A DNA stretch of 64,000 nt from Mycolicibacterium peregrinum (GTDB lineage Bacteria > Actinomycetota > Actinomycetes > Mycobacteriales > Mycobacteriaceae), in contig NZ_LZSY01000096.1 in the NCBI RefSeq assembly GCF_001665625.1, forward strand, positions 1 through 64,000. The letters are read 5' to 3'. A program made the translations under genes and the position numbers. The notes below the pieces were generated by a model, which was not told the DNA's origin, made no database searches, and saw nothing but the letters and a program-made list of their open reading frames with translations. Below are positions 1 through 10,485 of the stretch, piece after piece. The first letter of the stretch is position 1, and every line of letters begins with the position of its first letter.

Positions 1-160
1 TGTCCCACTGCTGAACCGTCAGGGTCCGATCCTGACCATCGACCAGGCTCAGTTCATTGTCCAGACCCGCATGAGAAGTGGCCGTGCCTATGAAGAGGCC
101 GGCAAAGACCCCTGCCATTGCGGTCACCAATGCGACCAGCACCCGACTGAATGCCAACAT
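1..160 (-). CDS. mspA: MspA-family outer-membrane porin, N-terminal part (cut by window edge)
   Basis: Only the first 53 codons are present and the gene continues beyond the left edge. The reading starts MLAFSRVLVALVTAMAG, a basic residue followed by a hydrophobic signal peptide ending near ATSHA. The mature start GLDNELSLVDGQDRTL matches what I remember of the MspA mature N-terminus. The family forms octameric channels in the mycobacterial outer membrane for small hydrophilic solutes. A good ribosome binding site (AGGGAGA) lies just upstream of the ATG. MspA has near-identical paralogues (MspB, MspC, MspD), so the symbol marks the family and not a proven orthologue. Confidence 0.85.
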   Translation of the reverse strand, partial: MLAFSRVLVALVTAMAGVFAGLFIGTATSHAGLDNELSLVDGQDRTLTVQQWD

Positions 161-761
161 GTTCTCCCTAGCTGTGTCGGTGATCCGATTCGTTCTTCAC
201 CAACCAGGGTCCCCACCCCAGAGATACATGGGCGATTCGCTACCCGATTAGGCAGGTCACATCCGTTTCTCATGCCGTGCTCATGATTGGCAGGAGAAAC
301 GTAACCGGGCATTTCCCAGGCGGCAACGCCAACGGTTTCCGGCCACCGAGCAGACAAACCCTGGCACAAAGTTTGCTGGATCAGCAGCCGAACGCGTCAC
401 ACCGTCGCTGTCCATTGCCTGAGAGCCCGGCGCGCCGCGTTCGCCTGCGCCCGCCGCGCGAACGCCGCGCCAGAGCCCCGTCACGGCACCGGAACTGCTA
501 TTTCACCATTTCCATGGAGGGCGGGGCAGTCAATCACGCTGAGCAGAAGGATTGCCGTCACCATCGTCAATATCGCAACCCGCCCCGCCGACGGCTCCAC
601 GTTTGCGCTTGCTGTGTAAACGCCCCGTTACGCGCCGCCGAACGCCGGGATTAACTACACCGGCCGAAGATCCTTCAGCGGCCTCGCAGTCGTTATTCCT
701 TTTTGTGGTTGACATCACACTTGCGGCGCTGGAGAACGTGCCTTCCGGGGCCGCTCAGCGG
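161..761. other. 600-bp gene-free region upstream of the porin, probable long 5' leader
   Basis: No convincing coding sequence is seen on either strand; the short open frames have no ribosome binding site and no family signature. The region lies between the porin start and the stop codon of the AhpD-like gene, both on the minus strand, so it is the upstream region of the porin. Porin mRNAs of the mspA family are known to have long leaders with a distant promoter, and this spacing fits. A strong hairpin is present at 429-471. I could not place the promoter with confidence. Confidence 0.5.
429..471. promoter_or_regulatory. Strong GC-rich hairpin in the porin leader
   Basis: Positions 429-434 plus 437-444 pair with 458-465 plus 466-471. 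This gives a 14-bp stem with a two-base bulge (435-436) and a 13-nt loop. The structure lies about 270-310 nt before the porin start codon and would be within the mRNA if transcription begins about 500 nt upstream. It could affect leader stability or attenuate transcription; that role is inference. Confidence 0.45.
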
Positions 762-1235
762 TCATGGTCGCCGAGGCGGAACCGCCTTCACCACCGCATT
801 GATGCGGTTCCACGCATTGATCGTCACCGCCATGGAGACGACCTGCCCCAGCTCGCGTTCGGTGAAAGCCGCCGCCGCGCGTGCGTAGACCGCGTCGGAG
901 ACCGGTCCACGAGTCAGATCGGTCACCGCCTCGGTCAACGCCAACGCCGCCTGCTCCTGCTCGGTGAACAGATCGCCCGCCTCTTCCCAGGCGGCGATCA
1001 GCGACAGCCGCTGCTCGGTCTCGCCGTTTTGGCGGGCGTCGTGGGTGTGCATGTCGAGGCAGAAGGCGCAGCGGTTCATCTGTGAGGCCCGGATCTTGAC
1101 CAGCTCACCGATGGTCGGGTCGATGTCCTTGGACGCCGTGCTCGACAGCGTCATCATCGCGTCGTAGAGACCCGGCGAGACCTTGTAGATCTTGAGGCGG
1201 TCAACGGTCACGGCGGGCTCGATTGTCTGTGTCAT
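762..1235 (-). CDS. Carboxymuconolactone decarboxylase / AhpD-like protein
   Basis: A 157-residue protein starting MTQTIEPAVTV. The central stretch KIRASQMNRCAFCLDMHTHD carries the CxxC...H arrangement of the AhpD-like alkylhydroperoxidase / carboxymuconolactone decarboxylase superfamily. In AhpD these cysteines act in peroxide reduction, but many relatives have unknown substrates. The ATG at 1235 is chosen because the family domain begins shortly after it; the frame is open further upstream but overlaps the divergent regulator. The 46-bp gap to that regulator probably holds both promoters, so the neighbour may control this gene. Exact substrate unknown. Confidence 0.85.
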   Translation of the reverse strand: MTQTIEPAVTVDRLKIYKVSPGLYDAMMTLSSTASKDIDPTIGELVKIRASQMNRCAFCLDMHTHDARQNGETEQRLSLIAAWEEAGDLFTEQEQAALALTEAVTDLTRGPVSDAVYARAAAAFTERELGQVVSMAVTINAWNRINAVVKAVPPRRP

Positions 1236-1281
1236 GACGACAACGCTAGCCGGGAAAGTACCGCCCAGATGGTTCAATATC

Positions 1282-2694
1282 GTGGTGATTTCACGGGCCA
1301 ATTTCGGTCGGGACCTACACCTCGAGCTGCGCGCAAGGATTGAGCCCGGCAGCCGCACCGCCCGCGAACAGCTGATCACCGCTCTCCGAGAAGGAATCCG
1401 AACCGGCCGATTGAGCACCGAGACGCGACTGCCACCGTCACGCGCGCTGGCCTCCGATCTGGGACTGGCCCGCAACACCGTCGCCGAGGCCTACGCGGAG
1501 TTGGTCGCCGAAGGCTGGCTGGCCTCACGTCAGGGGGCGGGCACCTGGGTAGCGCGCACGACCGTCACTCCGCCGGCGCCACGCCCACGCCGCATTCCCT
1601 CGGTCCCTCGGCACAATCTGATGCCCGGCTCGCCCGATGTGTCGCAGTTCCCCCGGTCGGCCTGGTTGGCATCGGCCCGCCGGGCCATCACCGACGCGCC
1701 CGTATCCGCGCTGCGAATGGGCGATCCGCGCGGACCGCTGACGCTGCGCGAGGCACTCACCGAGTATCTGGGCCGGGTGCGAGGCGTGCGGACGACTCCG
1801 GAGTCGGTCGTGATCTGCTCCGGGGTGCGCGACGGCGTCGACCTGATCGGGCGAGTCCTGGGCACCGGCCGCCCCGTCGCGGTAGAAGCCCACGGGCTGT
1901 TCATCTTTCGCGACGTGCTCGCGGCGCTGGGCGTCCCGACAACACCGATCGGCGTCGACGGACACGGGGCGGTGATCGGCGACCTGGAGCGCCTGGACGC
2001 TTCGGCCGTACTACTTACTCCCGCGCATCAGAGTCCGTTCGGCATGGCGCTGCACCCGTCCCGCCGCACCGCGGTCATCGACTGGGCACAACGCACCAAC
2101 GGGTACGTGCTGGACGACGACTACGACGGCGAGTTCCGCTACGACCGTCAGCCTGTCGGCGCCCTGCAGGCGTTGAACCCCGAACGGGTCGTCTACCTGG
2201 GCTCGGCCAGTAAGAGCATGGCGCAGGTGATGCGCGTCGGGTGGATGGTGCTGCCCGAGGCACTGATCGATCCGGTCATCGCGGCGGCCGGCGGGGCGCA
2301 GTACCACGTCGACGCCCTCACGGCACTGACGCTGGCCGACTTCATCCGCAGCGGCGGGTACGACCGGCACATCCGGCGGATGCGCAACCGCTATCGGCAA
2401 CGACGCGACACCCTTGTCGCCGCACTCGCCGGGTTCGACCTCCGCATCGACGGTCTGGCTGCAGGAGTCAACATGCTGCTCACCCTGCCCGACGGCGCCG
2501 AACCCGAGGTGCTGCGCCGGGCCGGGGAGGCCGGCATCGCGTTGAACGGGCTGTCGCTCATGCGTCATCCCCTGGCCGGACCCGACACCCCCGACCCCGA
2601 CGGGGTGATCATCGGATTCGGAGCGCCCGCCGAGCACGCCTTCGGGCCTGCGGTCGACGCGTTGTGCGGCGTGCTTTCAGCTGCGTTGCGTTAG
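1282..2694 (+). CDS. MocR/PdxR-type transcriptional regulator (GntR HTH fused to aminotransferase fold)
   Basis: A 470-residue protein from a GTG start. The first 80 residues form a GntR winged helix-turn-helix (PPSRALASDLGLARNTV...). The rest is a fold-type I aminotransferase domain with the pyridoxal-phosphate lysine in GSASKSM (Lys311). Such proteins usually sense PLP or an amino compound and regulate a neighbouring divergent gene, here the AhpD-like protein. Upstream in-frame TTG and ATG codons would overlap that gene, so GTG 1282 (or 1285) is preferred. Its stop overlaps the convergent TRIC gene by four bases. Confidence 0.85.
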   Translation: MVISRANFGRDLHLELRARIEPGSRTAREQLITALREGIRTGRLSTETRLPPSRALASDLGLARNTVAEAYAELVAEGWLASRQGAGTWVARTTVTPPAPRPRRIPSVPRHNLMPGSPDVSQFPRSAWLASARRAITDAPVSALRMGDPRGPLTLREALTEYLGRVRGVRTTPESVVICSGVRDGVDLIGRVLGTGRPVAVEAHGLFIFRDVLAALGVPTTPIGVDGHGAVIGDLERLDASAVLLTPAHQSPFGMALHPSRRTAVIDWAQRTNGYVLDDDYDGEFRYDRQPVGALQALNPERVVYLGSASKSMAQVMRVGWMVLPEALIDPVIAAAGGAQYHVDALTALTLADFIRSGGYDRHIRRMRNRYRQRRDTLVAALAGFDLRIDGLAAGVNMLLTLPDGAEPEVLRRAGEAGIALNGLSLMRHPLAGPDTPDPDGVIIGFGAPAEHAFGPAVDALCGVLSAALR

Positions 2695-3317
2695 GAATCC
2701 TCACCGACGATCAGGTCTGCCGGCCCGGTGGGCAGCCGCCACCCGAACATCAATCCGGCCAGCCGTAGCGTCGTCGCCAGCACCGAGCCCACCACCAGGC
2801 CGACCCACTGCGGACCGAAATAGTCGATGACGGCATAGGCAGTCGCACCGATCAAGGCGGGCACGGCATAGAGATCGGCAGGCCGCATCAGCATCGGGAT
2901 CTCGCGGACCAGCACATCGCGGATGATGCCGCCGCCGATGGCGGTGGTCATGCCGATCAGCACTGCCGCGAACCAGCTGGCGCCGTGGTCCACGGCGAAC
3001 GCCGCGCCCGAGGTCGCGAAGAAACCCATGCCGATCGCATCCAGCGGCAACACGATGTGGTTGAACCGGATGAGGTACTTCGCGGTGAGGGTGGCCACAA
3101 CCGTCGCCGCCAGCGCCACCGTGATGTTCGGCCAGTGCTGAATGGAGACGGGCGGATGGACCCCGAGGAAGACGTCACGGATCACCCCGCCACTCACACC
3201 GGTCAGCACACCCAGGGCCGCGATCCCGAACAGATCGAAGCCCTTGCGGATCGCCACCATGACCCCCGATGACGCGAACACCGCGATCCCGAGGTCGTTG
3301 AGCACCGTCTGCAACAC
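2691..3317 (-). CDS. TRIC / UPF0126 family membrane channel
   Basis: About 208 residues from a GTG start, with roughly seven hydrophobic helices. Two internal repeats are visible: GVLTGVSGGVIRDVFLG and GMTTAIGGGIIRDVLVR, the paired glycine-rich GGG/VIRDV motifs of the prokaryotic TRIC cation-channel family (also annotated as UPF0126 or glycine transporter). It acts in the inner membrane; the ion or solute is not predictable. The 33-bp gap to the divergent gtrA-like gene suggests shared promoter DNA. A long upstream extension of the frame is non-homologous and rejected. Confidence 0.8.
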   Translation of the reverse strand: MLQTVLNDLGIAVFASSGVMVAIRKGFDLFGIAALGVLTGVSGGVIRDVFLGVHPPVSIQHWPNITVALAATVVATLTAKYLIRFNHIVLPLDAIGMGFFATSGAAFAVDHGASWFAAVLIGMTTAIGGGIIRDVLVREIPMLMRPADLYAVPALIGATAYAVIDYFGPQWVGLVVGSVLATTLRLAGLMFGWRLPTGPADLIVGEDS

Positions 3318-3350
3318 GAGTGCACCGTATGCGCTCGCTAAGCTGCCCGG

Positions 3351-3788
3351 GTGGCCGAACCTGTCATGTCGCCGACTCTTGACCTCAAAACGCAGGCGTT
3401 CCGGTTCCTCGTCACCGGCGGACTGGCCGCGATCGTGGACTTCGGCCTGTACGTCACCCTCCTTCGGCTGTTCTCCACGGTCTGGCACGTCGACGAGGAC
3501 GTCCGGGTCAACGTCGCCAAGACCATCAGCTTCATCGCCGGAACCACCACGGCCTACCTGATCAACCGGCGCTGGACCTTCCAGGCGCCGCCCAGCAGGG
3601 CCCGGTTCATCGCGGTCTGCGTTCTCTACGCACTCACCTATGCGGTGCAGGTGGGCATCAACTTCGTGTTCTACATGCAGTTCGAGAACCAGCCCTGGCG
3701 AGTGCCGGTGGCTTTCGTCATCGCCCAGGGCACCGCGACGGTGATCAACTTCATCGTGCAACGTGCGGTGATCTTCAAACTGCACTGA
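3351..3788 (+). CDS. GtrA-family membrane protein (Rv3789 type)
   Basis: 145 residues from GTG 3351; ATG 3366 is an alternative. Four membrane segments are visible. The GtrA signatures FLVTGGLAAIVDFGLY, YLINRRWTFQ and the C-terminal VINFIVQRAVIF are clear. In M. tuberculosis the orthologue sits directly before dprE1. It has been proposed either to translocate decaprenyl-phospho-arabinose or to anchor AftA. The identical position here, 123 bp before dprE1, supports orthology. Confidence 0.9.
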   Translation: MAEPVMSPTLDLKTQAFRFLVTGGLAAIVDFGLYVTLLRLFSTVWHVDEDVRVNVAKTISFIAGTTTAYLINRRWTFQAPPSRARFIAVCVLYALTYAVQVGINFVFYMQFENQPWRVPVAFVIAQGTATVINFIVQRAVIFKLH

Positions 3789-3791
3789 GTT

Positions 3792-3817
3792 GGCATCACC
3801 TCCACGAGAGTGACGCC
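3792..3817 (+). terminator. Imperfect hairpin after gtrA-like gene
   Basis: GGCATCAC at 3792-3799 can pair with GTGACGCC at 3810-3817, one mismatch in eight, with a 10-nt loop. It begins four bases after the stop codon. The stem is weak and there is no T-run, so termination is only a possibility. Confidence 0.25.
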
Positions 3818-3911
3818 AGGGTTGTTCTGCGCACCGATCTGACAACCATCACGTCACACTCGGCGTTCAGTCGGGCTGGTCCGTGGCTACTGACGGGTAC
3901 TCTCCTTAGCG

Positions 3912-5294
3912 ATGTCGACTACTGACTTGCCGACCACTCCCAAGCGCCTGACAGGCTGGGGCCGGACCGCACCGACCGTGGCACAGGTGCTCTCTACCAG
4001 CGATCCCGAGGTCATCGTCAAGGCTGTGACCAGGGCCGCCGAGGAGAAGGGCCGGGGCGTGATCGCCCGCGGCCTTGGCCGCTCGTACGGCGACAACGCG
4101 CAGAACGGCGGCGGGCTCGTCATCGACATGTCCGCGCTGAACCAGATCCACTCGATCGACGCCGGTTCGCGGCTGGTCGACGTGGACGGCGGGGTCAACC
4201 TCGACCAACTGATGCGGGCCGCACTGCCCCACGGTCTGTGGGTTCCGGTGCTGCCGGGTACCCGTCAGGTCACCATCGGCGGCGCCATCGGCTGTGACAT
4301 CCACGGCAAGAACCACCACAGCGCAGGCAGCTTCGGCAACCACGTGCGCTCGATCGACCTGCTGACCGCGAGTGGGGAGATCCGCAAGCTCACCCCGGAC
4401 GGCCCCGAAGCCGAGCTGTTCTGGGCGACGGTCGGCGGCAACGGCCTGACGGGCATCGTGCTGCGGGCCACGATCGAGATGACGCCAACGGAGACGGCGT
4501 ATTTCATCGCCGACGGCGATGTCACCCACGGCCTCGACGAGACCATCGAGTTCCACAGCGACGGAACCGAGGACAACTACACCTACTCGTCGGCCTGGTT
4601 CGATGCGATGAGTGCCCCGCCCAAGCTGGGACGCGCGGTGATCTCCCGCGGCTCGCTGGCGACACTGGACCAACTGCCTGCCAACCTCCAGCGCGATCCC
4701 CTGAAATTCGATGCACCGCAGTACTTCACCGCACCCGACGTCTTCCCCAACGGTCTGGGCAACAAACTCATCTTCGGTGCGATGACCGAGGTGTGGTACC
4801 GGTTGGGCAAGACCTACCGGGGTAAGGCGCAGAACCTGACGCAGTTCTACCACCCGCTGGACATGGTCGGGGAATGGAACCGCGCCTACGGTTCGAGCGG
4901 ATTCACCCAGTACCAGTTCGTGGTGCCCACCGAGGCCGTCGACGAGTTCAAGCGCATCATGATCGACATCCAGCGGTCCGGGCACTACTCGTTCCTCAAT
5001 GTGTTCAAGCTGTTCGGCCCGGGCAACCAGGCGCCACTGAGCTTCCCGATCCCCGGGTGGAACGTCTGCGTCGACTTCCAGATCAAGGCCGGCCTCAGCG
5101 AGTTCCTCACCGAACTCGACCGGCGTGTAATGGAATTCGGCGGCCGGCTCTACACCGCCAAGGACTCGCGGACCACGGCGAAGACGTTCCACGCCATGTA
5201 CCCGCGCATCGAAGAGTGGCTGGCGGTGCGACGCAAGGTCGATCCCGACGGCTTGTTCGTCTCTGACATGGCACGCCGACTGGAGCTCGTCTAG
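3912..5294 (+). CDS. dprE1: Decaprenylphosphoryl-beta-D-ribose 2'-oxidase
   Basis: 460 residues. DprE1 is the FAD enzyme that oxidises the 2'-OH of decaprenyl-phospho-ribose, the first half of its epimerisation to decaprenyl-phospho-arabinose, the arabinan donor. The N-terminal half has the VAO-type FAD-binding fold ([19 protein letters not shown], then [25 protein letters not shown]). The cysteine targeted covalently by benzothiazinones is present in GWNVCVDFQ as Cys386. Length and sequence fit the family throughout. A TANNNT hexamer (TACTCT, 3898-3903) lies 8 nt before the ATG and would allow near-leaderless transcription. Unlike in M. tuberculosis, dprE2 does not follow directly. Confidence 0.97.
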   Translation: MSTTDLPTTPKRLTGWGRTAPTVAQVLSTSDPEVIVKAVTRAAEEKGRGVIARGLGRSYGDNAQNGGGLVIDMSALNQIHSIDAGSRLVDVDGGVNLDQLMRAALPHGLWVPVLPGTRQVTIGGAIGCDIHGKNHHSAGSFGNHVRSIDLLTASGEIRKLTPDGPEAELFWATVGGNGLTGIVLRATIEMTPTETAYFIADGDVTHGLDETIEFHSDGTEDNYTYSSAWFDAMSAPPKLGRAVISRGSLATLDQLPANLQRDPLKFDAPQYFTAPDVFPNGLGNKLIFGAMTEVWYRLGKTYRGKAQNLTQFYHPLDMVGEWNRAYGSSGFTQYQFVVPTEAVDEFKRIMIDIQRSGHYSFLNVFKLFGPGNQAPLSFPIPGWNVCVDFQIKAGLSEFLTELDRRVMEFGGRLYTAKDSRTTAKTFHAMYPRIEEWLAVRRKVDPDGLFVSDMARRLELV

Positions 5295-5333
5295 CTCCTC
5301 ACCGTTCACCTCGGATTGGCGAGAATTTTATTC

Positions 5334-5362
5334 TTGACTAATTCCAGAAAACGGACCAGACT
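5334..5362 (+). promoter_or_regulatory. furA promoter, leaderless
   Basis: TTGACT at 5334-5339 and CAGACT at 5357-5362 are separated by 17 bp. The furA GTG (5370) lies 7 nt after the -10 box, so transcription would start at or next to the start codon. The -35 box is set in an AT-rich patch (5323-5345), unusual in this GC-rich window and in the place where mycobacterial FurA is known to autoregulate. Confidence 0.65.
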
Positions 5363-5369
5363 CGGTCCC

Positions 5370-5801
5370 GTGGCGACAACCGCGGACTTCCAGCAGATGC
5401 TGAGAAGCGCCGATATGCGTGTGACCCGCCCCCGAGTGGCGGTCCTGCATGCAGTCCATGCGCACCCGCACGCCGATACGGAAACGATCATCCGGTCGGT
5501 GCGTGAAGACCTGCCCGACGTCTCCCACCAAGCCGTGTACGACTCGTTGCATGCGCTGACCGCAGCAGCACTGGTGCGGCGCATCCAACCATCCGGTTCG
5601 GTCGCTCGATACGAATCACGTATCGGCGACAACCACCACCACGTCGTGTGCCGATCGTGTGGCGCAATCGCCGATGTGGACTGCGCGGCCGGGTCTGCCC
5701 CATGCCTGACCGCGTCACATGACCACGGTTTCGAGATCGATGAAGCCGAGGTCATCTACTGGGGTACTTGCCCCGAATGTTCCACTGCCCCAACTAGATA
5801 A
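5370..5801 (+). CDS. furA: FurA-type ferric uptake / peroxide-response repressor
   Basis: 143 residues from GTG. The N-terminal winged helix (LRSADMRVTRPRVAVLHAV, then SHQAVYDSLHALTAAALVRR) and the metal-binding C-terminal part (NHHHVVCRSCGAIADVDC and a closing CPEC) are typical of Fur. Mycobacterial FurA is co-transcribed with katG and represses the pair until oxidised. Here katG starts 33 bp downstream on the same strand. An upstream frame extension (from 5316) runs through the promoter and is rejected. Confidence 0.92.
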   Translation: MATTADFQQMLRSADMRVTRPRVAVLHAVHAHPHADTETIIRSVREDLPDVSHQAVYDSLHALTAAALVRRIQPSGSVARYESRIGDNHHHVVCRSCGAIADVDCAAGSAPCLTASHDHGFEIDEAEVIYWGTCPECSTAPTR

Positions 5802-5834
5802 CCCTTAACCCGCCAGCCCCGGAAAGGATTTGTC

Positions 5835-8039
<2,205 letters not shown>

Positions 8040-8061
8040 TCGCCTGACCGACTGGTAACGC

Positions 8062-8094
8062 AACACCCCGCGGGCTTCAAGCTCGCGGGGTGTT
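8062..8094 (+). terminator. Terminator after katG
   Basis: An 11-bp perfect stem (8062-8072 AACACCCCGCG with 8084-8094 CGCGGGGTGTT) with an 11-nt loop, 22 bp after the katG stop. It also lies just beyond the end of the convergent TetR gene and could serve both strands. Confidence 0.8.
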
Positions 8095-8100
8095 GTTGGC

Positions 8101-8727
8101 TCACTGGCCTTTTGCGCGCATGGCCCGATACGCCGCTTTACCGAACGTCTCCGCGACCAACTCGGCATCGCCATCGTCGTCAAGCATCTTCCGGACGGCC
8201 GCCTCACAGATCGCCAGGAACACCTCGACCAGCATCGGCAGCGTGACATCGACATCGGCGACCTGCCACCGTTGCAGCAGTGGCCGCATCGCGGTGGCGA
8301 GCTGACCCCGGATCCGCTCCCGGCCGGCGACGATCGCCGCGGTGAGCACCGGATCGGGATCGGCCGCGAAGATGATGCGCCACGAGGCCGGACGCTCGCG
8401 GACCGTGCTGTGCAGCGCGTGGAATCCATCGACGAACAGTTGCTCGATCGATCCGGTGCGCTCAGGTGGCAACAGTTCGAGCAGGCTCGCCAGCACCGCG
8501 TCGGTTTCCCGATCCAACAGTGCGGCAAGCACTTCCCCGCGGCCGGGGTAGCAGGCGTACACCACCGGCCGGGTGACACCCAGACGTCGCGCGATGGTCC
8601 CCATCGTCACGTCGGCCAGGCCCTGGTGCGCGGCGATCTCCAACGCGGTATCGAGCACCTGCGGCCGACGGCGGTCCGGGCCCAGGTGTTCGGCGCGGGC
8701 CCGGTTGGCTAGTGCGGCATCTTCCAT
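8101..8727 (-). CDS. TetR-family transcriptional regulator
   Basis: 208 residues starting MEDAALANRARAEHLG. The N-terminal helix-turn-helix is clear (LADVTMGTIARRLGVTRPVVYACYPGRGEVLAALL). The C-terminal ligand domain gives no ligand clue. It starts one base after the stop of the upstream mpaB-like gene, so the two form an operon, and the paired palindromes before that operon (9812-9850) are the likely autoregulatory site. Convergent with katG. Confidence 0.85.
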   Translation of the reverse strand: MEDAALANRARAEHLGPDRRRPQVLDTALEIAAHQGLADVTMGTIARRLGVTRPVVYACYPGRGEVLAALLDRETDAVLASLLELLPPERTGSIEQLFVDGFHALHSTVRERPASWRIIFAADPDPVLTAAIVAGRERIRGQLATAMRPLLQRWQVADVDVTLPMLVEVFLAICEAAVRKMLDDDGDAELVAETFGKAAYRAMRAKGQ

Positions 8728-8728
8728 G

Positions 8729-9811
8729 TCAACCGATGGTGCCAAGGATCGGCTGTGATTCCACGATCCCCTCGTCACTCGGCGCGCGGCCCTCGCCGAA
8801 CACGCGGACCGCCTGCCTGTCGCGAAGCGCGAAGTGAGCCTGACTCGGTGCGTCGTAACCGAAGCGGCGCTGGGCCTCTCGCGGCGTCGTCGTCACGGGA
8901 TCCTTCGGCGGGACGGACAGCAGGACCCGGGCGCCGATGGGCAGGGTCGCCGGCGAGAGCAGCCGCAGCAGGATCAGCTCGAGCCGGGTACTCATCGCGA
9001 TCACCCGGAACCCGATCCGCAGCGGCAGCACGGCCAGCGCGTCGAGGACCCGGGATGTGCTGAGCCCGGCCATTTCCCGCATCCAGCGCGGCATCGTCGC
9101 CAGGGTGCCGCGGCGCAGGAAGGCAGTGATGACCGTGGTGCCGGGGCGCAGCAGCAGCGGCATCTTGGGCAACATCACCTCGGCACCGAGCAGGTGATGC
9201 ATGGCCTGGCGGGCGATGTCCGAGCCGATCAGCTGGGGCCGCATCTGCTCGAAGTAGTCGCGGATGCCCTCGCGGGTCAGCGGAACGTCGGAGGGATCGC
9301 AGGTCTGCAGTTCGGCTGCGACCGCGCATTCCCGCCAGTACTGCAACTCCTCCTCGGGTGACAGCGGGCCGGGGCCGTACTTCTCGTAGGCCACCAGGAT
9401 GGAATGCCAGGCAGTCAGGTGGATCCACAACTGCGAACCGGGATCGTTGGCGTCATACGTCTTTCCGGTGACGGGGTCGGTGCCGATGGCCTTGGAGTGG
9501 ATCTTGACCAGGACATCGGCGGCCTTCGTGGTCGAACGGCTGTCGTCGAACGCCACCATGACGAAGTACCGCAGCGTGCGGTCATAGCGGGTGCGCGGCC
9601 GCGCGTAGATCTCATGGGTCTTGTCGACCGCCGCGACCAGCGCGGGGTCGAGTTCCTCGATGACGACGGCCCGCTGGAACCCGATCGACAGCGAGGTGGG
9701 GTAACTCCACACCTTCCAAGTCACCGAATCGGGACCGAAGAATCCGTAGTCCTCCCCCGGTTCGGTGTCGGGCAGTGTCAGCCAGTCGCGGATCGTCATG
9801 ATCTCCCCCAT
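8729..9811 (-). CDS. MpaB-family (DUF2236) oxygenase-like protein
   Basis: About 360 residues; ATG at 9811, with a second in-frame ATG at 9799. The segment TGKTYDANDPGSQLWIHLTA followed by AYEKYGPGPLSPEEELQYW is the conserved core of the DUF2236 / MpaB family. Relatives include the haem b latex-clearing oxygenase Lcp and a fungal enzyme of mycophenolate synthesis, but substrates in mycobacteria are mostly unknown. A TetR gene follows with one base between. A second family member occurs at 24829-25806. No counterpart lies at this place in the M. tuberculosis emb locus. Confidence 0.8.
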   Translation of the reverse strand: MGEIMTIRDWLTLPDTEPGEDYGFFGPDSVTWKVWSYPTSLSIGFQRAVVIEELDPALVAAVDKTHEIYARPRTRYDRTLRYFVMVAFDDSRSTTKAADVLVKIHSKAIGTDPVTGKTYDANDPGSQLWIHLTAWHSILVAYEKYGPGPLSPEEELQYWRECAVAAELQTCDPSDVPLTREGIRDYFEQMRPQLIGSDIARQAMHHLLGAEVMLPKMPLLLRPGTTVITAFLRRGTLATMPRWMREMAGLSTSRVLDALAVLPLRIGFRVIAMSTRLELILLRLLSPATLPIGARVLLSVPPKDPVTTTPREAQRRFGYDAPSQAHFALRDRQAVRVFGEGRAPSDEGIVESQPILGTIG

Positions 9812-9850
9812 TTCCTACACGGTGTAGAAAAAAGCTACGTCGTGTAGGAA
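9812..9850. promoter_or_regulatory. Paired palindromic operator before the mpaB-tetR operon
   Basis: CTACACGGTGTAG (9815-9827) and the related CTACGTCGTGTAG (9835-9847) lie 20 bp apart centre to centre, two helical turns. The outer arms TTCCTACAC (9812-9820) and GTGTAGGAA (9842-9850) are exact inverse complements. The site ends one base before the alternative ATG of the oxygenase gene. Size, symmetry and position suit a TetR dimer pair. Confidence 0.6.
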
Positions 9851-9906
9851 ATGCGGTCAAGACCCTGCGCCCGAAATCTCCGACGGAGATCGACCCGGCT
9901 CGGAGG

Positions 9907-10470
9907 TCAGTTCACCGTGACAGCTTTGAGCTCGGCGAACATCGCGTCGATCACATCAGCCAGATCGGCGCCATCGGATGCCGAGATCCATTGCCCGAAG
10001 GCCACTTTGAAAACCGCGACGCCGGCCTGCGCGGCCAGGCTCGCAGCGGGCTCGACAACGCCACGGGCGCGCAGGGCCTCGGCCGTGGTGGTGGCCAGCG
10101 CGGCGAGCTTGGCGAGCTCGCGCTCCCGAAGGCCCGGGTTGGCGTCGATGACAGCCTGCCGCCGGCGGGCGTGGTCCCGCCGTTCGACGAAGATCGCCGT
10201 CACCGCCCCCAGTCCTGCCCTGACCATGTCCAGGGCGGAGGCCGACTCCGGCGCGTCCGCGATCGCACCCACGAGGGTGTCGCTCAGCAGATGCTCACCC
10301 CAGAACAGCACCTCGCGCTTGTCGGCGAAATGACGGAAGTAGGTGCGCTCGGTAAGCCCGGCCCGCTCTGCGATCTCGGCGACGGCGGTCTGCTCGAAGC
10401 CCTGCTCCCCGAAGAGCTCGAGCGCAGCCTCTTCCAGCCGGCCACGGGCATTGGGTTCCCATCGCGCCAT
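9907..10470 (-). CDS. TetR-family transcriptional regulator
   Basis: 187 residues starting MARWEPNARGRLEEAAL. The DNA-binding region TAVAEIAERAGLTERTYFRHF is a textbook TetR helix-turn-helix. It is divergent from an NAD-dependent epimerase gene, with 83 bp between the starts that hold two near-identical 19-bp sites. It therefore most likely represses that epimerase and itself. The ligand is unknown. Confidence 0.88.
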   Translation of the reverse strand: MARWEPNARGRLEEAALELFGEQGFEQTAVAEIAERAGLTERTYFRHFADKREVLFWGEHLLSDTLVGAIADAPESASALDMVRAGLGAVTAIFVERRDHARRRQAVIDANPGLRERELAKLAALATTTAEALRARGVVEPAASLAAQAGVAVFKVAFGQWISASDGADLADVIDAMFAELKAVTVN

Positions 10471-10485
10471 CCCGAGATTCTATGT

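Noticed and set aside
709-714. TTGACA as a promoter for a plus-strand transcript upstream of the AhpD-like gene
   Set aside because: No -10 hexamer follows at 16-19 bp (the position reads GAGAAC), and it would transcribe antisense to a gene with no plus-strand coding sequence nearby.
1192-1281. Longer MocR N-terminus from TTG 1192 or ATG 1234
   Set aside because: It would overlap the divergent AhpD-like gene start and adds residues without family similarity; GTG 1282 gives the normal N-terminus.
3906-5309. 467-codon minus-strand frame opposite dprE1
   Set aside because: Composition is that of an antisense shadow (repeated Val/Arg/Gly/His) and dprE1 is certain on the plus strand.
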